Under the pieces are notes generated by a model. That model had not been told where the DNA came from. It saw nothing but the letters and a program-made list of their open reading frames with translations, and did no database searches. Source: Mycobacterium barrassiae (lineage in GTDB: Bacteria; Actinomycetota; Actinomycetes; Mycobacteriales; Mycobacteriaceae). From it: a DNA stretch of 58,403 bases. Made by a program: the position numbers and the translations under genes. The stretch lies in contig NZ_JACKUK010000037.1 of assembly GCF_025822765.1 (NCBI RefSeq), positions 1 through 58,403 on the forward strand. Direction: 5' to 3'. Within the stretch, counting starts at the first letter, position 1, and each line of letters opens with the position of its first letter. Of the stretch, positions 17,380 to 25,768 are shown in pieces.

Positions 17380-18401
17380 CCCGTGGTTTCTGTGTAGATC
17401 TTGGTGATCGAGCCGTTCTTCTTGTCGAACAGTGCCGGGTCGACGTCGGCCCAGCCGCCGAGATCGGCGATCGTCCACAGCTTCTGCGGCACGGGGTACT
17501 TGTCGGCGAACTGCTCGAGGACGGCGGGGTCAACCGGCCGGAAGCCCGCCTCGGCCCACAGCTTCTGGCCTTCCGGGGTGAACTGGAAGTTGAGGAACTC
17601 CCGCGCCTTCTCCTGGTGCTGGCTGGTGTTGACGACCGCCACCGGGTTCTCGATCTTGAACGTCTGCGGCGGAGTGACGTGCTCGAGGTTGAAGTTGATG
17701 GCTTCGTTCTCGTAGGCGAGAAGGACGTCACCGGTGCCCTGGGCGAACACGTCGGTGGCCTCACGTCCCGAGCCGGGACGCAGTTTCACGTGCTGACGCA
17801 CCAGCTCGTCAACGTAGGCGAGGCCGGCCGCCGGATCCTGACCGCCGTTGCTCTTGACGGCATACGGCGCCAGCAGGTTCCATTTCGCCGCACCCGAGCT
17901 CAGCGGGCTGGGCGTGATGACCTCGATGCCGGGCTTCAACAGGTCGTCCCAGTCATGGATGTTCTTCGGATTGCCCTCGCGGACAGCGAAGGTCACCACC
18001 GAACCGAACGGCACGCCATTGTGGACACCGGCGTTCCAGTCCTCGTTGACCAAACCAGCCTTCACGAGGCGCGTGATGTCCGGCTCGACGGAGAAGTTCA
18101 CCACGTCGGCGGGCTTGCCGGACTCCACCGCGCGGGACTGGTCACCTGAGGCCCCGTAGGACGCGGTGACCTCGACACCTTCACCCTCCGGGGTGGCGGC
18201 GAATGCGGCGCTGGTCTTGCTCCAGCCCGGTTCTGGCACGGCGTAGGCGACCAGGGTCAGCGTGGTGTGCGCGTCGGAGCCGCCGCCCCCTTCGCCCGCG
18301 ACGTCGCTCGCGCCGCCGCTGCAGCCGGCCAGCACGGCCGCCGTCGCGGCGAGCGCGACGGCGGTGCGCCAGCTCTTGAGGGGTTTGAAGGTGCTGAACA
18401 T
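17376..18401 (-). CDS. subI: Sulfate-binding lipoprotein
   Basis: 341-aa extracytoplasmic sulfate receptor, equivalent to Rv2400c. Signal peptide with lipobox VLAGC (Cys27), a glycine/serine linker, then the type II periplasmic-binding fold; YGASGDQSRAVESGKPADVV and GDVLLAYENEAINFN are the classical sulfate/thiosulfate-binding protein patterns. AAAGG lies 5 nt before ATG 18401. It is the first structural gene of the transporter operon, and a polycysteine leader at 18530-18622 precedes it by 128 nt. Confidence 0.93.
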   Translation of the reverse strand: MFSTFKPLKSWRTAVALAATAAVLAGCSGGASDVAGEGGGGSDAHTTLTLVAYAVPEPGWSKTSAAFAATPEGEGVEVTASYGASGDQSRAVESGKPADVVNFSVEPDITRLVKAGLVNEDWNAGVHNGVPFGSVVTFAVREGNPKNIHDWDDLLKPGIEVITPSPLSSGAAKWNLLAPYAVKSNGGQDPAAGLAYVDELVRQHVKLRPGSGREATDVFAQGTGDVLLAYENEAINFNLEHVTPPQTFKIENPVAVVNTSQHQEKAREFLNFQFTPEGQKLWAEAGFRPVDPAVLEQFADKYPVPQKLWTIADLGGWADVDPALFDKKNGSITKIYTETTG

Positions 18402-18502
18402 GGTGACCTTTCGTTTCCTATTTCCAGGGGCGGTTAGCGAGCAGTCCCGTGGCGATAGAACGGCGAAAGATCGGTAGGAGGGTTCAAACCACAGCCGTCA
18501 CC
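18402..18502 (-). promoter_or_regulatory. Possible Shine-Dalgarno-masking pairings in the subI leader mRNA
   Basis: Between the polycysteine leader stop and subI, the mRNA holds CTTTCG (plus 18464-18469), exactly complementary to CGAAAG (plus 18408-18413) at the subI ribosome binding site. GGTGAC (plus 18497-18502) is complementary to the GTCACC (plus 18402-18407) just before the ATG. Either pairing would limit subI translation. These are short matches found by eye; folding software is needed to judge them. Confidence 0.35.
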
Positions 18503-18529
18503 GACGCCAAACCGCGCACGGGGATGGAG

Positions 18530-18622
18530 TCAGCAACAACAACAGACATCAGCGACGGCGCTGAATCCCACGGCAATGAGGGCCAGAACGTGGCCACTCT
18601 TGTTGCCGGACGCCGTACGCAT
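18530..18622 (-). CDS. Polycysteine leader peptide (30 aa) upstream of subI
   Basis: ATG 18622 opens a 30-codon ORF ending ADVCCCC-stop: TGT TGT TGT TGC TGA. The body (MRTASGNKSGHVLALIAVGF) is unremarkable. There is no ribosome binding site, and TATTCT (plus 18630-18635) sits 7 nt upstream, so it is most likely leaderless. Four consecutive cysteine codons directly before the stop are the signature of mycobacterial cysteine-responsive attenuators. It fits control of sulfate uptake by cysteine supply. Confidence 0.75.
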   Translation of the reverse strand: MRTASGNKSGHVLALIAVGFSAVADVCCCC

Positions 18623-18629
18623 GGCGCGA

Positions 18630-18635
18630 AGAATA
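18630..18635 (-). promoter_or_regulatory. -10 element for the subI leader
   Basis: On the minus strand TATTCT ends 7 nt before ATG 18622, placing the transcription start on the A of the start codon. It matches the TANNNT mycobacterial consensus. It lies about 30 nt after the stop of the tiny membrane ORF at 18666-18764. Confidence 0.55.
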
Positions 18636-18665
18636 ACAGAGTCTTCCCAGATGCTCAGCCTGGCC

Positions 18666-18764
18666 TCAGCCGACCTGCCGAGTCACCAGCCACATCACGA
18701 GCACCAGAACCACCAGGATGACGAGCACCAACGTCACCCTCGACCGCGGCATCCCGCCCCTCAT
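18666..18764 (-). CDS. Tiny single-span membrane protein (32 aa)
   Basis: Reads MRGGMPRSRVTLVLVILVVL and then a further hydrophobic stretch ending MWLVTRQVG: a basic N-terminus, one transmembrane helix of about 20 residues and a short polar tail. Its ATG (18764) overlaps the stop of the small membrane gene before it (ATGA at 18761-18764), which implies coupled translation. I do not recognise a family. The coupling and clean hydrophobic design argue that it is real despite its length. Confidence 0.55.
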   Translation of the reverse strand: MRGGMPRSRVTLVLVILVVLVLVMWLVTRQVG

Positions 18765-18955
18765 GGTTGGTCCTCGTCGTCATGCCTCACCCGACGCAAC
18801 ACCCGTATCCCGTTGCCCAACGCACCGTCGAGCACCACGGCGATTCCGTACGCCAGCGCCAGCACGACCGGCATCACCACCGCGGTCTGCGCGACGAAGG
18901 GCAGACCCGAGAGCCACAGCTCCACACCGTCCCACCAACTGAGGAAGCTGCCCAT
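18761..18955 (-). CDS. Small membrane protein (Rv2401A-like)
   Basis: 64 aa with one central membrane span (VAQTAVVMPVVLALAYGIAV) and a basic, acidic-ended tail (VLRRVRHDDEDQP). It occupies the position of Rv2401A, a conserved small membrane protein between subI and the trehalase gene in M. tuberculosis. TAGTCT lies 6 nt upstream of ATG 18955, so it is probably a leaderless transcript. Only 32 nt separate it from the divergent FAD oxidoreductase gene. Function unknown. Confidence 0.65.
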   Translation of the reverse strand: MGSFLSWWDGVELWLSGLPFVAQTAVVMPVVLALAYGIAVVLDGALGNGIRVLRRVRHDDEDQP

Positions 18956-18987
18956 CCAGCCAGACTATTCGATGCGAAAATGGCCGA

Positions 18988-20223
18988 GTGCCTGCCGACG
19001 CAAACAGCACTACCTGCATCATCGCCGGTGGCGGTCCCGCGGGCATCATGCTCGGCCTACTGCTGGCCCGCGCCGGTGTCGACGTGACAGTCATGGAGAA
19101 GCACGCGGACTTCCTGCGTGACTTCCGCGGCGACACCGTGCACGCCAGCACCCTTCGGCTCCTCGACGAGCTGGGCCTGGCGGCCGAATTCGCGCAGGTA
19201 CCTCACCGCGAGATCGACACCCTGACCATGACGATCCAGGGCACCGAGGTCAGCATCGACCTGCAGCGCATCCCCGGCCCACACAAACACATTGCGCTCG
19301 TGCCGCAATGGGACTTCCTCGAACTGCTCGCCGCCGCGGCCGAGCAGGAGCCGACATTCCGCTTGCTCCGCAGTACCGAAGTGCTCGGGCCCATCATGGG
19401 CGGCGACAAGGTGGTCGGAGTCCGATATCGGGCCGACGGCGGGCAGATCCGTGAGATGCGCGCGGCGCTCACCGTGGCGTGCGACGGTCGCTCGTCGACG
19501 CTGCGCACCGCCATGGGTCTGCGGCCCCGCAACTTCGGCACACCGATGGACGTGTGGTGGTTCCGGCTGCCGCGCGACGCCGACGACCCGCACGGCCTGG
19601 CCGGCGTGCTGGGCGCTGGTGCGGCCCAAATCGTCATCGATCGCGGCGACTACTACCAATGCGCCTACGTGATCCCCAAGGGCAGCGACGCCCAACTTCG
19701 CGCACAGGGCATCGAAGCGCTCCAGCGCCGTGTGGTGGCCCTGGTGCCGTGGCTGGCCGACCACATCGCCGGGTTGACGTCATTCGACGACGTCAAGCTG
19801 CTCGACGTCCAGCTCAACCGGCTGCCGCGGTGGTACCGCGACGGGGTGATGCTCATCGGCGACGCCGCCCACGCCATGTCCCCTGTCGGCGGCGTCGGCA
19901 TCAACCTCGCCGTGGCCGATGCCGTCGCGACGGCCCGCATCGTGGCCGGACCTCTGCTCGCGGGCACGCTTTCTACCAGGCATTTGGCCCGCGTCCAGGT
20001 GCGCCGCTGGCTGCCTGCGGCCCTGATCCAGGCGGTGCAACGGGTAATTCACCGCCGCGTCATCGCGGTGGCCATCGGCGCCGAAGGGGCAGCGGCGGGG
20101 CAGGTCAAACCGCCGCTGCTGGTGCGGCTCGCCGCACGATTCCGACCTCTGCGCACCGTCGCAGGCTACGGGGTCGCCATCGGCCCGCTGCCCGAGCGGG
20201 TCCCGAAGTTTGCCCGGCGCTGA
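18988..20223 (+). CDS. FAD-dependent oxidoreductase (PHBH-type aromatic-hydroxylase fold)
   Basis: 411-aa flavoprotein. The Rossmann FAD motif CIIAGGGPAGIMLGLLLARAG is split near residues 10-30; the DG motif (VACDGRSSTLR) and the GD motif (VMLIGDAAHAMSPVGGVGIN) follow, as in class A flavin monooxygenases and geranylgeranyl-reductase-like proteins. No membrane segment. GTG 18988 starts 10 residues before the FAD motif. Likely hydroxylates or oxidises a small hydrophobic or aromatic compound with NAD(P)H; the substrate is unknown. Confidence 0.82.
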   Translation: MPADANSTTCIIAGGGPAGIMLGLLLARAGVDVTVMEKHADFLRDFRGDTVHASTLRLLDELGLAAEFAQVPHREIDTLTMTIQGTEVSIDLQRIPGPHKHIALVPQWDFLELLAAAAEQEPTFRLLRSTEVLGPIMGGDKVVGVRYRADGGQIREMRAALTVACDGRSSTLRTAMGLRPRNFGTPMDVWWFRLPRDADDPHGLAGVLGAGAAQIVIDRGDYYQCAYVIPKGSDAQLRAQGIEALQRRVVALVPWLADHIAGLTSFDDVKLLDVQLNRLPRWYRDGVMLIGDAAHAMSPVGGVGINLAVADAVATARIVAGPLLAGTLSTRHLARVQVRRWLPAALIQAVQRVIHRRVIAVAIGAEGAAAGQVKPPLLVRLAARFRPLRTVAGYGVAIGPLPERVPKFARR

Positions 20224-20290
20224 TCGCGCCGCGGCAGGACACGCACGTGATGAGTGGACGCCGGGCACATCGGCAGTTGATGATGTCGGC

Positions 20291-22297
20291 ATGGTTCTGC
20301 AAGACGCCGAGGCCTCCAGCGGGCCATCCAAGGTTGAGTACGACGCGCCGTTGTCGGTGACGTCCCCGGTGCCGTACACCTCGGGTGGGTCCTTGCGGAA
20401 CCCGTTCCCGCCTATCGCCGACTACGCGTTCCTGTCCGACTGCGAGAACACCTGCCTGATCTCCTCGGCGGGGTCGGTGGAATGGCTGTGCGTCCCGCGC
20501 CCGGACTCCCCCAGCGTGTTCGGCGCCATCCTGGATCGCCGCGCGGGCCATTTCCGTCTCGCGCCGTACGGAGTGGCGGTGCCCGCCGCCCGCCGGTATC
20601 TGCCCGGCAGCCTGATCCTGGAGACCACCTGGCAGACCCACACCGGGTGGATCATCGTGCGCGACGCGCTGGTCATGGGACCGTGGCACGACCTCGAGAC
20701 CCGGTCGCGCACGCATCGCCGCACCCCGATGGACTGGGACGCCGAGCACATCCTGTTGCGCACGGTGCGATGCGTGAGCGGCACCGTCGAGCTGGTGATG
20801 AACTGTGAACCGGCGTTTGATTACCACCGCATCCCCGCCACATGGGAGTACTCCGCCCAGGCGTACGGCGAGGCGATATCGCGGGCGAGCCGCGATTCCG
20901 ACGCGCATCCGACGCTGCGGCTGACCACCAATCTGCGCCTGGGCCTGGAGGGTCACGAGGCGCGGGCGCGCACGCGGATGAAGGAGGGCGACAACGTCTT
21001 CGTCGCGCTGAGTTGGTCGAAACATCCGGCGCCGCAGACGTATGATGAGGCCGCCGACAAGATGTGGCAGACCAGCGAGTGCTGGCGGCAGTGGATCAAC
21101 ATCGGCGACTTCCCCGACCACCCGTGGCGGGCCTACCTGCAGCGCAGCGCGCTGACGCTCAAGGGGCTCACCTACTCGCCCACCGGCGCAATCCTGGCCG
21201 CGCCCACCACCTCGTTGCCGGAAACCCCTCAGGGGGAACGGAACTGGGACTACCGCTACGCGTGGGTGCGTGACACCACCTTCGCGCTGTGGGGCCTCTA
21301 CACGCTTGGCCTCGACCGCGAGGCCGACGACTTCTTCGCGTTCATCGCCGACGTCTCCGGCGCCAACAACGGCGAGCGCCATCCGCTTCAGGTGATGTAC
21401 GCCGTCGGCGGGGAACGCAGCCTCGTCGAGGAGGAACTCAACCACCTGTCCGGCTACGACGGTGCGCGTCCCGTGCGCATCGGCAACGGTGCGTACAACC
21501 AGATGCAGCACGACATCTGGGGCACGATGCTGGATTCGGTGTACCTGCACGCGAAATCGCGTGAGCAGATCTCCGACACGTTGTGGCCCGTGCTCAAGCA
21601 GCAGGTCGAGGAGGCCATCAAGCACTGGAAGGAACCCGACCGCGGTATCTGGGAGGTGCGTGGCGAGCCCCAGCACTTCACGTCGAGCAAGATCATGTGT
21701 TGGGTCGCGCTCGACCGCGGGTCCAAACTCGCTGAGCTACAGGGCGAGAAGTCCTATGCGCAACAGTGGCGGGCCATCGCCGAGGAGATCAAGGCCGACG
21801 TCCTCAAGAACGGTGTGGACTCCCGCGGCGTGTTCACGCAGCGCTACGGCGACGACGCGCTCGACGCGTCGCTGCTGCTGGCCGTGCTGACCCGGTTCCT
21901 GCCCGCCGACGATCCGCGGGTGCGGGCGACGGTGCTGGCCATCGCGGACGAACTCACCGAGGACGGGCTGGTGCTGCGGTACCGCGTCGAGGAGACCGAC
22001 GATGGATTGTCCGGCGAGGAAGGCACATTCACGATCTGCTCGTTCTGGCTGGTGTCCGCGCTCGTCGAGATCGGCGAGATCCATCGCGCCAAGCACCTGT
22101 GCGAACGGCTGCTGTCGTTCGCGAGCCCGCTGCATCTGTACGCCGAGGAGATCGAACCGAGCACCGGGCGGCATCTGGGCAACTTCCCGCAGGCGTTCAC
22201 CCACCTGGCATTGATCAACGCCGTCGTGCACGTGATCCGCGCCGAGGAGGAAGCCGACAGCTCAGGGGTGTTCGTGCCGGCCAACGCGCCTTCGTAG
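20291..22297 (+). CDS. GH15-family trehalase
   Basis: 668 aa, with the (alpha/alpha)6 glucoamylase fold in the C-terminal two thirds and an N-terminal beta domain (IADYAFLSDCENTCLISSAG). The sugar-binding block NWDYRYAWVRDTTFALWGLY and the late catalytic segment GEEGTFTICSFWLVS are present. Its place after the FAD gene and before lppR, and its length, match mycobacterial trehalase (Rv2402 and its M. smegmatis counterpart), which hydrolyses trehalose to glucose. I chose ATG 20291; ORF sequence upstream has no family similarity. Confidence 0.88.
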   Translation: MVLQDAEASSGPSKVEYDAPLSVTSPVPYTSGGSLRNPFPPIADYAFLSDCENTCLISSAGSVEWLCVPRPDSPSVFGAILDRRAGHFRLAPYGVAVPAARRYLPGSLILETTWQTHTGWIIVRDALVMGPWHDLETRSRTHRRTPMDWDAEHILLRTVRCVSGTVELVMNCEPAFDYHRIPATWEYSAQAYGEAISRASRDSDAHPTLRLTTNLRLGLEGHEARARTRMKEGDNVFVALSWSKHPAPQTYDEAADKMWQTSECWRQWINIGDFPDHPWRAYLQRSALTLKGLTYSPTGAILAAPTTSLPETPQGERNWDYRYAWVRDTTFALWGLYTLGLDREADDFFAFIADVSGANNGERHPLQVMYAVGGERSLVEEELNHLSGYDGARPVRIGNGAYNQMQHDIWGTMLDSVYLHAKSREQISDTLWPVLKQQVEEAIKHWKEPDRGIWEVRGEPQHFTSSKIMCWVALDRGSKLAELQGEKSYAQQWRAIAEEIKADVLKNGVDSRGVFTQRYGDDALDASLLLAVLTRFLPADDPRVRATVLAIADELTEDGLVLRYRVEETDDGLSGEEGTFTICSFWLVSALVEIGEIHRAKHLCERLLSFASPLHLYAEEIEPSTGRHLGNFPQAFTHLALINAVVHVIRAEEEADSSGVFVPANAPS

Positions 22298-22354
22298 TCA
22301 CCCTGCGAAGTGATGGTTACCTGTCGCCCAACGCTTTTCGGGGCTGTGCCTGGC

Positions 22355-22372
22355 TCCGGCGCGGACGCCGGA
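22355..22372. terminator. Bidirectional terminator-like hairpin
   Basis: TCCGGCG (22355-22361), loop CGGA, CGCCGGA (22366-22372): a perfect 7-bp GC-rich stem between the convergent trehalase and MetE-like genes. No T-run follows, as in many mycobacterial terminators. Confidence 0.5.
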
Positions 22373-22373
22373 C

Positions 22374-23423
22374 TCAGCTAGCGGCCAGCGCGGGTTCGCG
22401 GCTTGCCGCGTACTCCTGCCACGCGACGAGTACCGCCTCGAGCTGAGCCTCCGAATGCCGGCCGAGTCCGCACTCGGTCGATATCCCGAAGTCGGGCAGG
22501 AATTCCGACGCCAGCGCGGCCCGCGCACGTGCACCGTCGGCACCGTCCTCGGCATGCAGGAGACCGAGGTAGATCTCGGTGTCGGATTCCAGGGCGAGGC
22601 CGCTCAGCGGCTGCCAGTGTGCGCGCTTGGTCCAGGCCGCGACGGTCGCCGCCTGAATCGCGTCGATGCGCCGCGGTACGTGCCGGGACAACCCGTTGGC
22701 CAGGGCGACGATCGCGGTCGCGTCGCGCGGCAGGATATGCCTGCCGCCGCGGGCCGCCGCCTCCTCGTCCGGCGGATCGCCCATGAACGGTGACGCCCCG
22801 AACTTCGAATCGCCGTAGCACAGATGGAAAGTCAGCTCCGCGTCGTCGTGCACCCATGACGCCAACCGTGCCGTCGCCGCGAAGATCGGCTCGAAACCGC
22901 CGTATGGGTTAGGGAACCAGCCCTCGATGGTCGCCAGTTCGGTCGGCAGATCCCACTGGATCGCGAGATCACTCGGCGGGATGGCCTCCTGCAGCGCCTC
23001 GACACTGTGGCGCAATTGCTGTTCATAGGCGTAGGCGACCTCGACCTGAGAATCCAACTCCGCGAACGAGTTCACCGCGTTGAACGGCGTGGGTATGGAG
23101 ACAAGGAAGCGTGAGTCCGCCGCCAGCACGCCCTCATCACGGGCGGCGGCGAAGCGGGTATACGACTGCGTGGCAATGGTGTGGTAGTCCAAAGCACCGA
23201 AGGACACAGTCGAACCCGGGCGCACCCTGACCTTGTTGCCGACGACCTCCAGGGTCGGATTCTTCAGGAAATGGTCGGCCTGGGTCAGTACCCAGTTCGC
23301 CCGATCGCCGGGTTCGCCGTCGGGCACCCGGGTGGTACCGGGTTGCAACCGCTGCCCGACGAGACGGAAGGCGTCATCGACCGTCGGAACGTTGATGCTG
23401 CCGGTGAGATAAAAGCCAGCCAT
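22374..23423 (-). CDS. MetE-like (cobalamin-independent methionine synthase fold) protein
   Basis: 349 aa resembling the C-terminal barrel of MetE/UROD-superfamily proteins: GSINVPTVDDAFRLVGQRL, RVPDGEPGDRANWV, IQWDLPTELATIEGWFP, FHLCYGDSKFG and the C-terminal DFGISTECGLGR with a possible Zn-ligand Cys. It lacks the N-terminal MetE half, so it is one of the stand-alone MetE-like enzymes of unclear methyl donor or C-S chemistry. AGGAG lies 6 nt before ATG 23423. Last gene of the cluster starting at 26791, 25 nt after the SfnB-like gene. Confidence 0.75.
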   Translation of the reverse strand: MAGFYLTGSINVPTVDDAFRLVGQRLQPGTTRVPDGEPGDRANWVLTQADHFLKNPTLEVVGNKVRVRPGSTVSFGALDYHTIATQSYTRFAAARDEGVLAADSRFLVSIPTPFNAVNSFAELDSQVEVAYAYEQQLRHSVEALQEAIPPSDLAIQWDLPTELATIEGWFPNPYGGFEPIFAATARLASWVHDDAELTFHLCYGDSKFGASPFMGDPPDEEAAARGGRHILPRDATAIVALANGLSRHVPRRIDAIQAATVAAWTKRAHWQPLSGLALESDTEIYLGLLHAEDGADGARARAALASEFLPDFGISTECGLGRHSEAQLEAVLVAWQEYAASREPALAAS

Positions 23424-23448
23424 GACGAACTCCTTTTGTCGGACGGGG

Positions 23449-24681
23449 TCAGAGCAGAACACCGAGCCGGGGCGGCTTGGTCCCGTGCAGGGTGTAGTTG
23501 CCGAGGTGGACGTACTTCCAGCGGGCCGGATCGTGCAGCGAGTGCACCCGCACATTGCGCCAGTGCCTGTCCAGCGCGTGCCCACGGTCGGTGGCCGAAG
23601 CTCCCGCCAATTCGAATATGCCGCTGGCGATCTCGACGGCGAACTCTTGCGCCAGCGCCTTGGCCGCGGCTACCTGAAGTGAAGCCGCCGCAGCGGCCTC
23701 ACGCGTCAGCTCGGGCTCGGCGAGGGCGTCATCGACCAGCTTGGCGCCGTGCGCGAGCAGTGCCTCGAGCGCGTACAACCGGGCGGTCAGCTCCCCGAAC
23801 CTGCGGATGACATGCGGTTCGTCGGCGGCGCTGTCGACATTCGCCTCGAACCAGGGCCGCGAACGGGTCGTGACGAACCGTGCGCCGTCCTCCAGGGCCG
23901 CGCGAGCGATGCCGATGTCGACCGCCGCGTGCAGAGCCTGGTCGAAAGCGCCGAGGACCGAGGGCGGCGCGGTGACCGGATCGGGATCGGGCCCCTCGTC
24001 GAGGACAAACGCATCGTCGACGACGACGTGGTCGAAAACGACCTCACCGCTGGCGGTTCCGCGCTGACCGAACGACGACCACCGGTCGAGGTTCAGCGTG
24101 ACGCCGGGATCCTCCGGTCGGACGAACACGGTTGCGCCATGCGAGGGTTCGGTGTCCGGAATGCGGGCTGCGACGGCGATCCAGGTCGCGCCGAGAGTAC
24201 CGGTCGCGTAGTACTTGGTGCCGTTGAGTATCCACGTGCCGTCCTGTTGGCGCGTAACGGTGGTGAGCCTGTCGGCACTCGTGCGCGTCCCCCGCTCGAC
24301 GGTCGCATTGCCGAGCTGCGCGCCGGCGAGGACGTCGGTGTAGATGCGGGGCGCAGGGTCGTTGTGTTCCAACCCGCTGATGGCGTGCGCGAGCACGAAA
24401 TGCGAGAGCAGCAACTGTCCGACGGCCGAATCCGCCTGTGCGAGAATGCGCAGCACTTCCACCGCGGTGGCGCGGGGCAGGCCCGGACCGCCGAAGGCGA
24501 CGGGCACGATGATGCCGAGCAGACCCGATCGACCGATCTGCCGCAGTTGCTCTTCTGGCCAGGTTCCCGTGAGCTCGCGCTCGACCGCCCCCGCCGCGAT
24601 GTCGACCGCCAGCGCGCGTGCGGTGGCCAGCGCCTCTTCGGACGAGGTGAGGACGGGAGTGGTGCTTTCGGTGGTGGTCAT
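23449..24681 (-). CDS. SfnB/DszC-like acyl-CoA-dehydrogenase-fold flavoenzyme
   Basis: 410-aa flavoenzyme of the same group as 12182-13417: VPVAFGGPGL, DGTWILNGTKYYATGT, FGQRGTASGEVVF, and the closing GHALDRHWRNVRVHSLHDPA. Predicted to oxygenate a sulfur compound with reduced flavin. Its start lies 42 nt after the ancestral LysR stop, so it is probably co-transcribed with the cluster. The two SfnB-like proteins are clearly diverged, so they likely have different substrates. Confidence 0.82.
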   Translation of the reverse strand: MTTTESTTPVLTSSEEALATARALAVDIAAGAVERELTGTWPEEQLRQIGRSGLLGIIVPVAFGGPGLPRATAVEVLRILAQADSAVGQLLLSHFVLAHAISGLEHNDPAPRIYTDVLAGAQLGNATVERGTRTSADRLTTVTRQQDGTWILNGTKYYATGTLGATWIAVAARIPDTEPSHGATVFVRPEDPGVTLNLDRWSSFGQRGTASGEVVFDHVVVDDAFVLDEGPDPDPVTAPPSVLGAFDQALHAAVDIGIARAALEDGARFVTTRSRPWFEANVDSAADEPHVIRRFGELTARLYALEALLAHGAKLVDDALAEPELTREAAAAASLQVAAAKALAQEFAVEIASGIFELAGASATDRGHALDRHWRNVRVHSLHDPARWKYVHLGNYTLHGTKPPRLGVLL

Positions 24682-24723
24682 GGCGGGAACCTTAGGTTGA
24701 GGGGATGTTTGGTGTAGCGGGCG

Positions 24724-25694
24724 TCAAGCGACGCTGAAGGGGCGTTCAGGAACGCTGTAAACCGCATCGGCACTGATGCGCGCGCTGGCCTCACGAACGA
24801 GGGAGACGAACGTCGCCAACGCGGTGCCGTCGGCGGGCCGATCGGCGGTCGCCAAGGCGATACGGCGGACCGGCTGCCTTCCGGCCACGCGCCGCAATGC
24901 CACGTCGGTTCGGGCACCCGCCGCGGCGAGCGAAGGCACCAGTGACACACCCAGATTCGCGGCGACCAGGCCCTGCACGGTCGAGTAGTCCTCCGTGCGG
25001 AAGGTGACAGACGGGATGAAGCCGGCACTGCGGCACGCCCGCTGGAAGACCCGCACGTCCGGGCATGTCCCGGTTTCGGTGCTGACGATCCACTGTTCTC
25101 GGGCCAACGCGGCGAAGGGCACTTCGACACTGGCTGCCAGCCGGTGTCCCGCCGGCAGGACGACGAAAAACTCGTCGTCGTACACCGGGACCGAGTGCAC
25201 ACCGGGATCGAGTGCACACCGGGAAATTCGGGGGCCTCCCCCGGCACCTCGGTGATCACCGCTACGTCGGCCCCGCCGGAGGACAACAGGTCCACACCTT
25301 CTTCGGGGTCGGCGGAAACCAATTCGACGTCGACGCCCGGGCAGAGCATCCGGAACCGCGCGATCGCCCGCGGCAGGAGCGTTCCGGCCGCACTGGCGAA
25401 TGACGCCACGCGCACCACCCCTGGATGTGCGGTAGCCAGGTGCTGCAGGTCTCGTTCCGCGGTCCTGATGGCGCCGAGGATCGTTTCGGCGTGTTCGAGC
25501 AGCCGGTCGCCCGCCGCGGTGGTCCGCACCCCGGTGGGGCTGCGGACCAGCAGCGTCGAGCCGATGTCACGCTCGAGCGCCGCGATCTGTTGTGAGACGG
25601 CTGACGTGGTGTAGCTCAATGCCGTTGCGGCGGCCGACAGCGACCCGCAACGGACGACTTCCTGCAACACCACGAGCCGGCGCACATCGAACAC
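24724..25694 (-). pseudogene. LysR-family regulator interrupted by a 17-bp tandem duplication
   Basis: GTG 25694 starts a LysR protein: helix-turn-helix VRRLVVLQEVVRCGSLSAAA, TTSAVSQQIAALERDIG, then the effector domain to EFPGVHS. There the frame is lost; the rest of the effector domain (VPVYDDEFFVVLPAGHRLAA to ERPFSVA) continues in another frame to the stop at 24724. The cause is visible: a 17-bp unit occurs twice in tandem (25182-25215). Removing one copy restores a 317-aa LysR of normal length. As it stands, the shifted frame runs to a TGA at 24678 that overlaps the next ATG. It may be a null allele or a slippage-reversible switch. Confidence 0.8.
25182..25215. repeat. 17-bp tandem duplication inside the LysR gene
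   Basis: Plus strand: ACACCGGGACCGAGTGC (25182-25198) then ACACCGGGATCGAGTGC (25199-25215), followed by a partial third unit ACACCGGGA. The copies differ at one base. Seventeen is not a multiple of three, which explains the frame loss. Confidence 0.9.
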
Positions 25695-25768
25695 CCCGGC
25701 AACGTAACCGCCCGCGACGGCGCTGCCGAGGGTTGTGATCATAAGGATGAAATCGGCTCGGTGGCGCC

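Noticed and set aside
20105-21676. 523-aa open frame antisense to trehalase
   Set aside because: A shadow of the GH15 gene in GC-rich DNA; no recognisable motif and no ribosome site.
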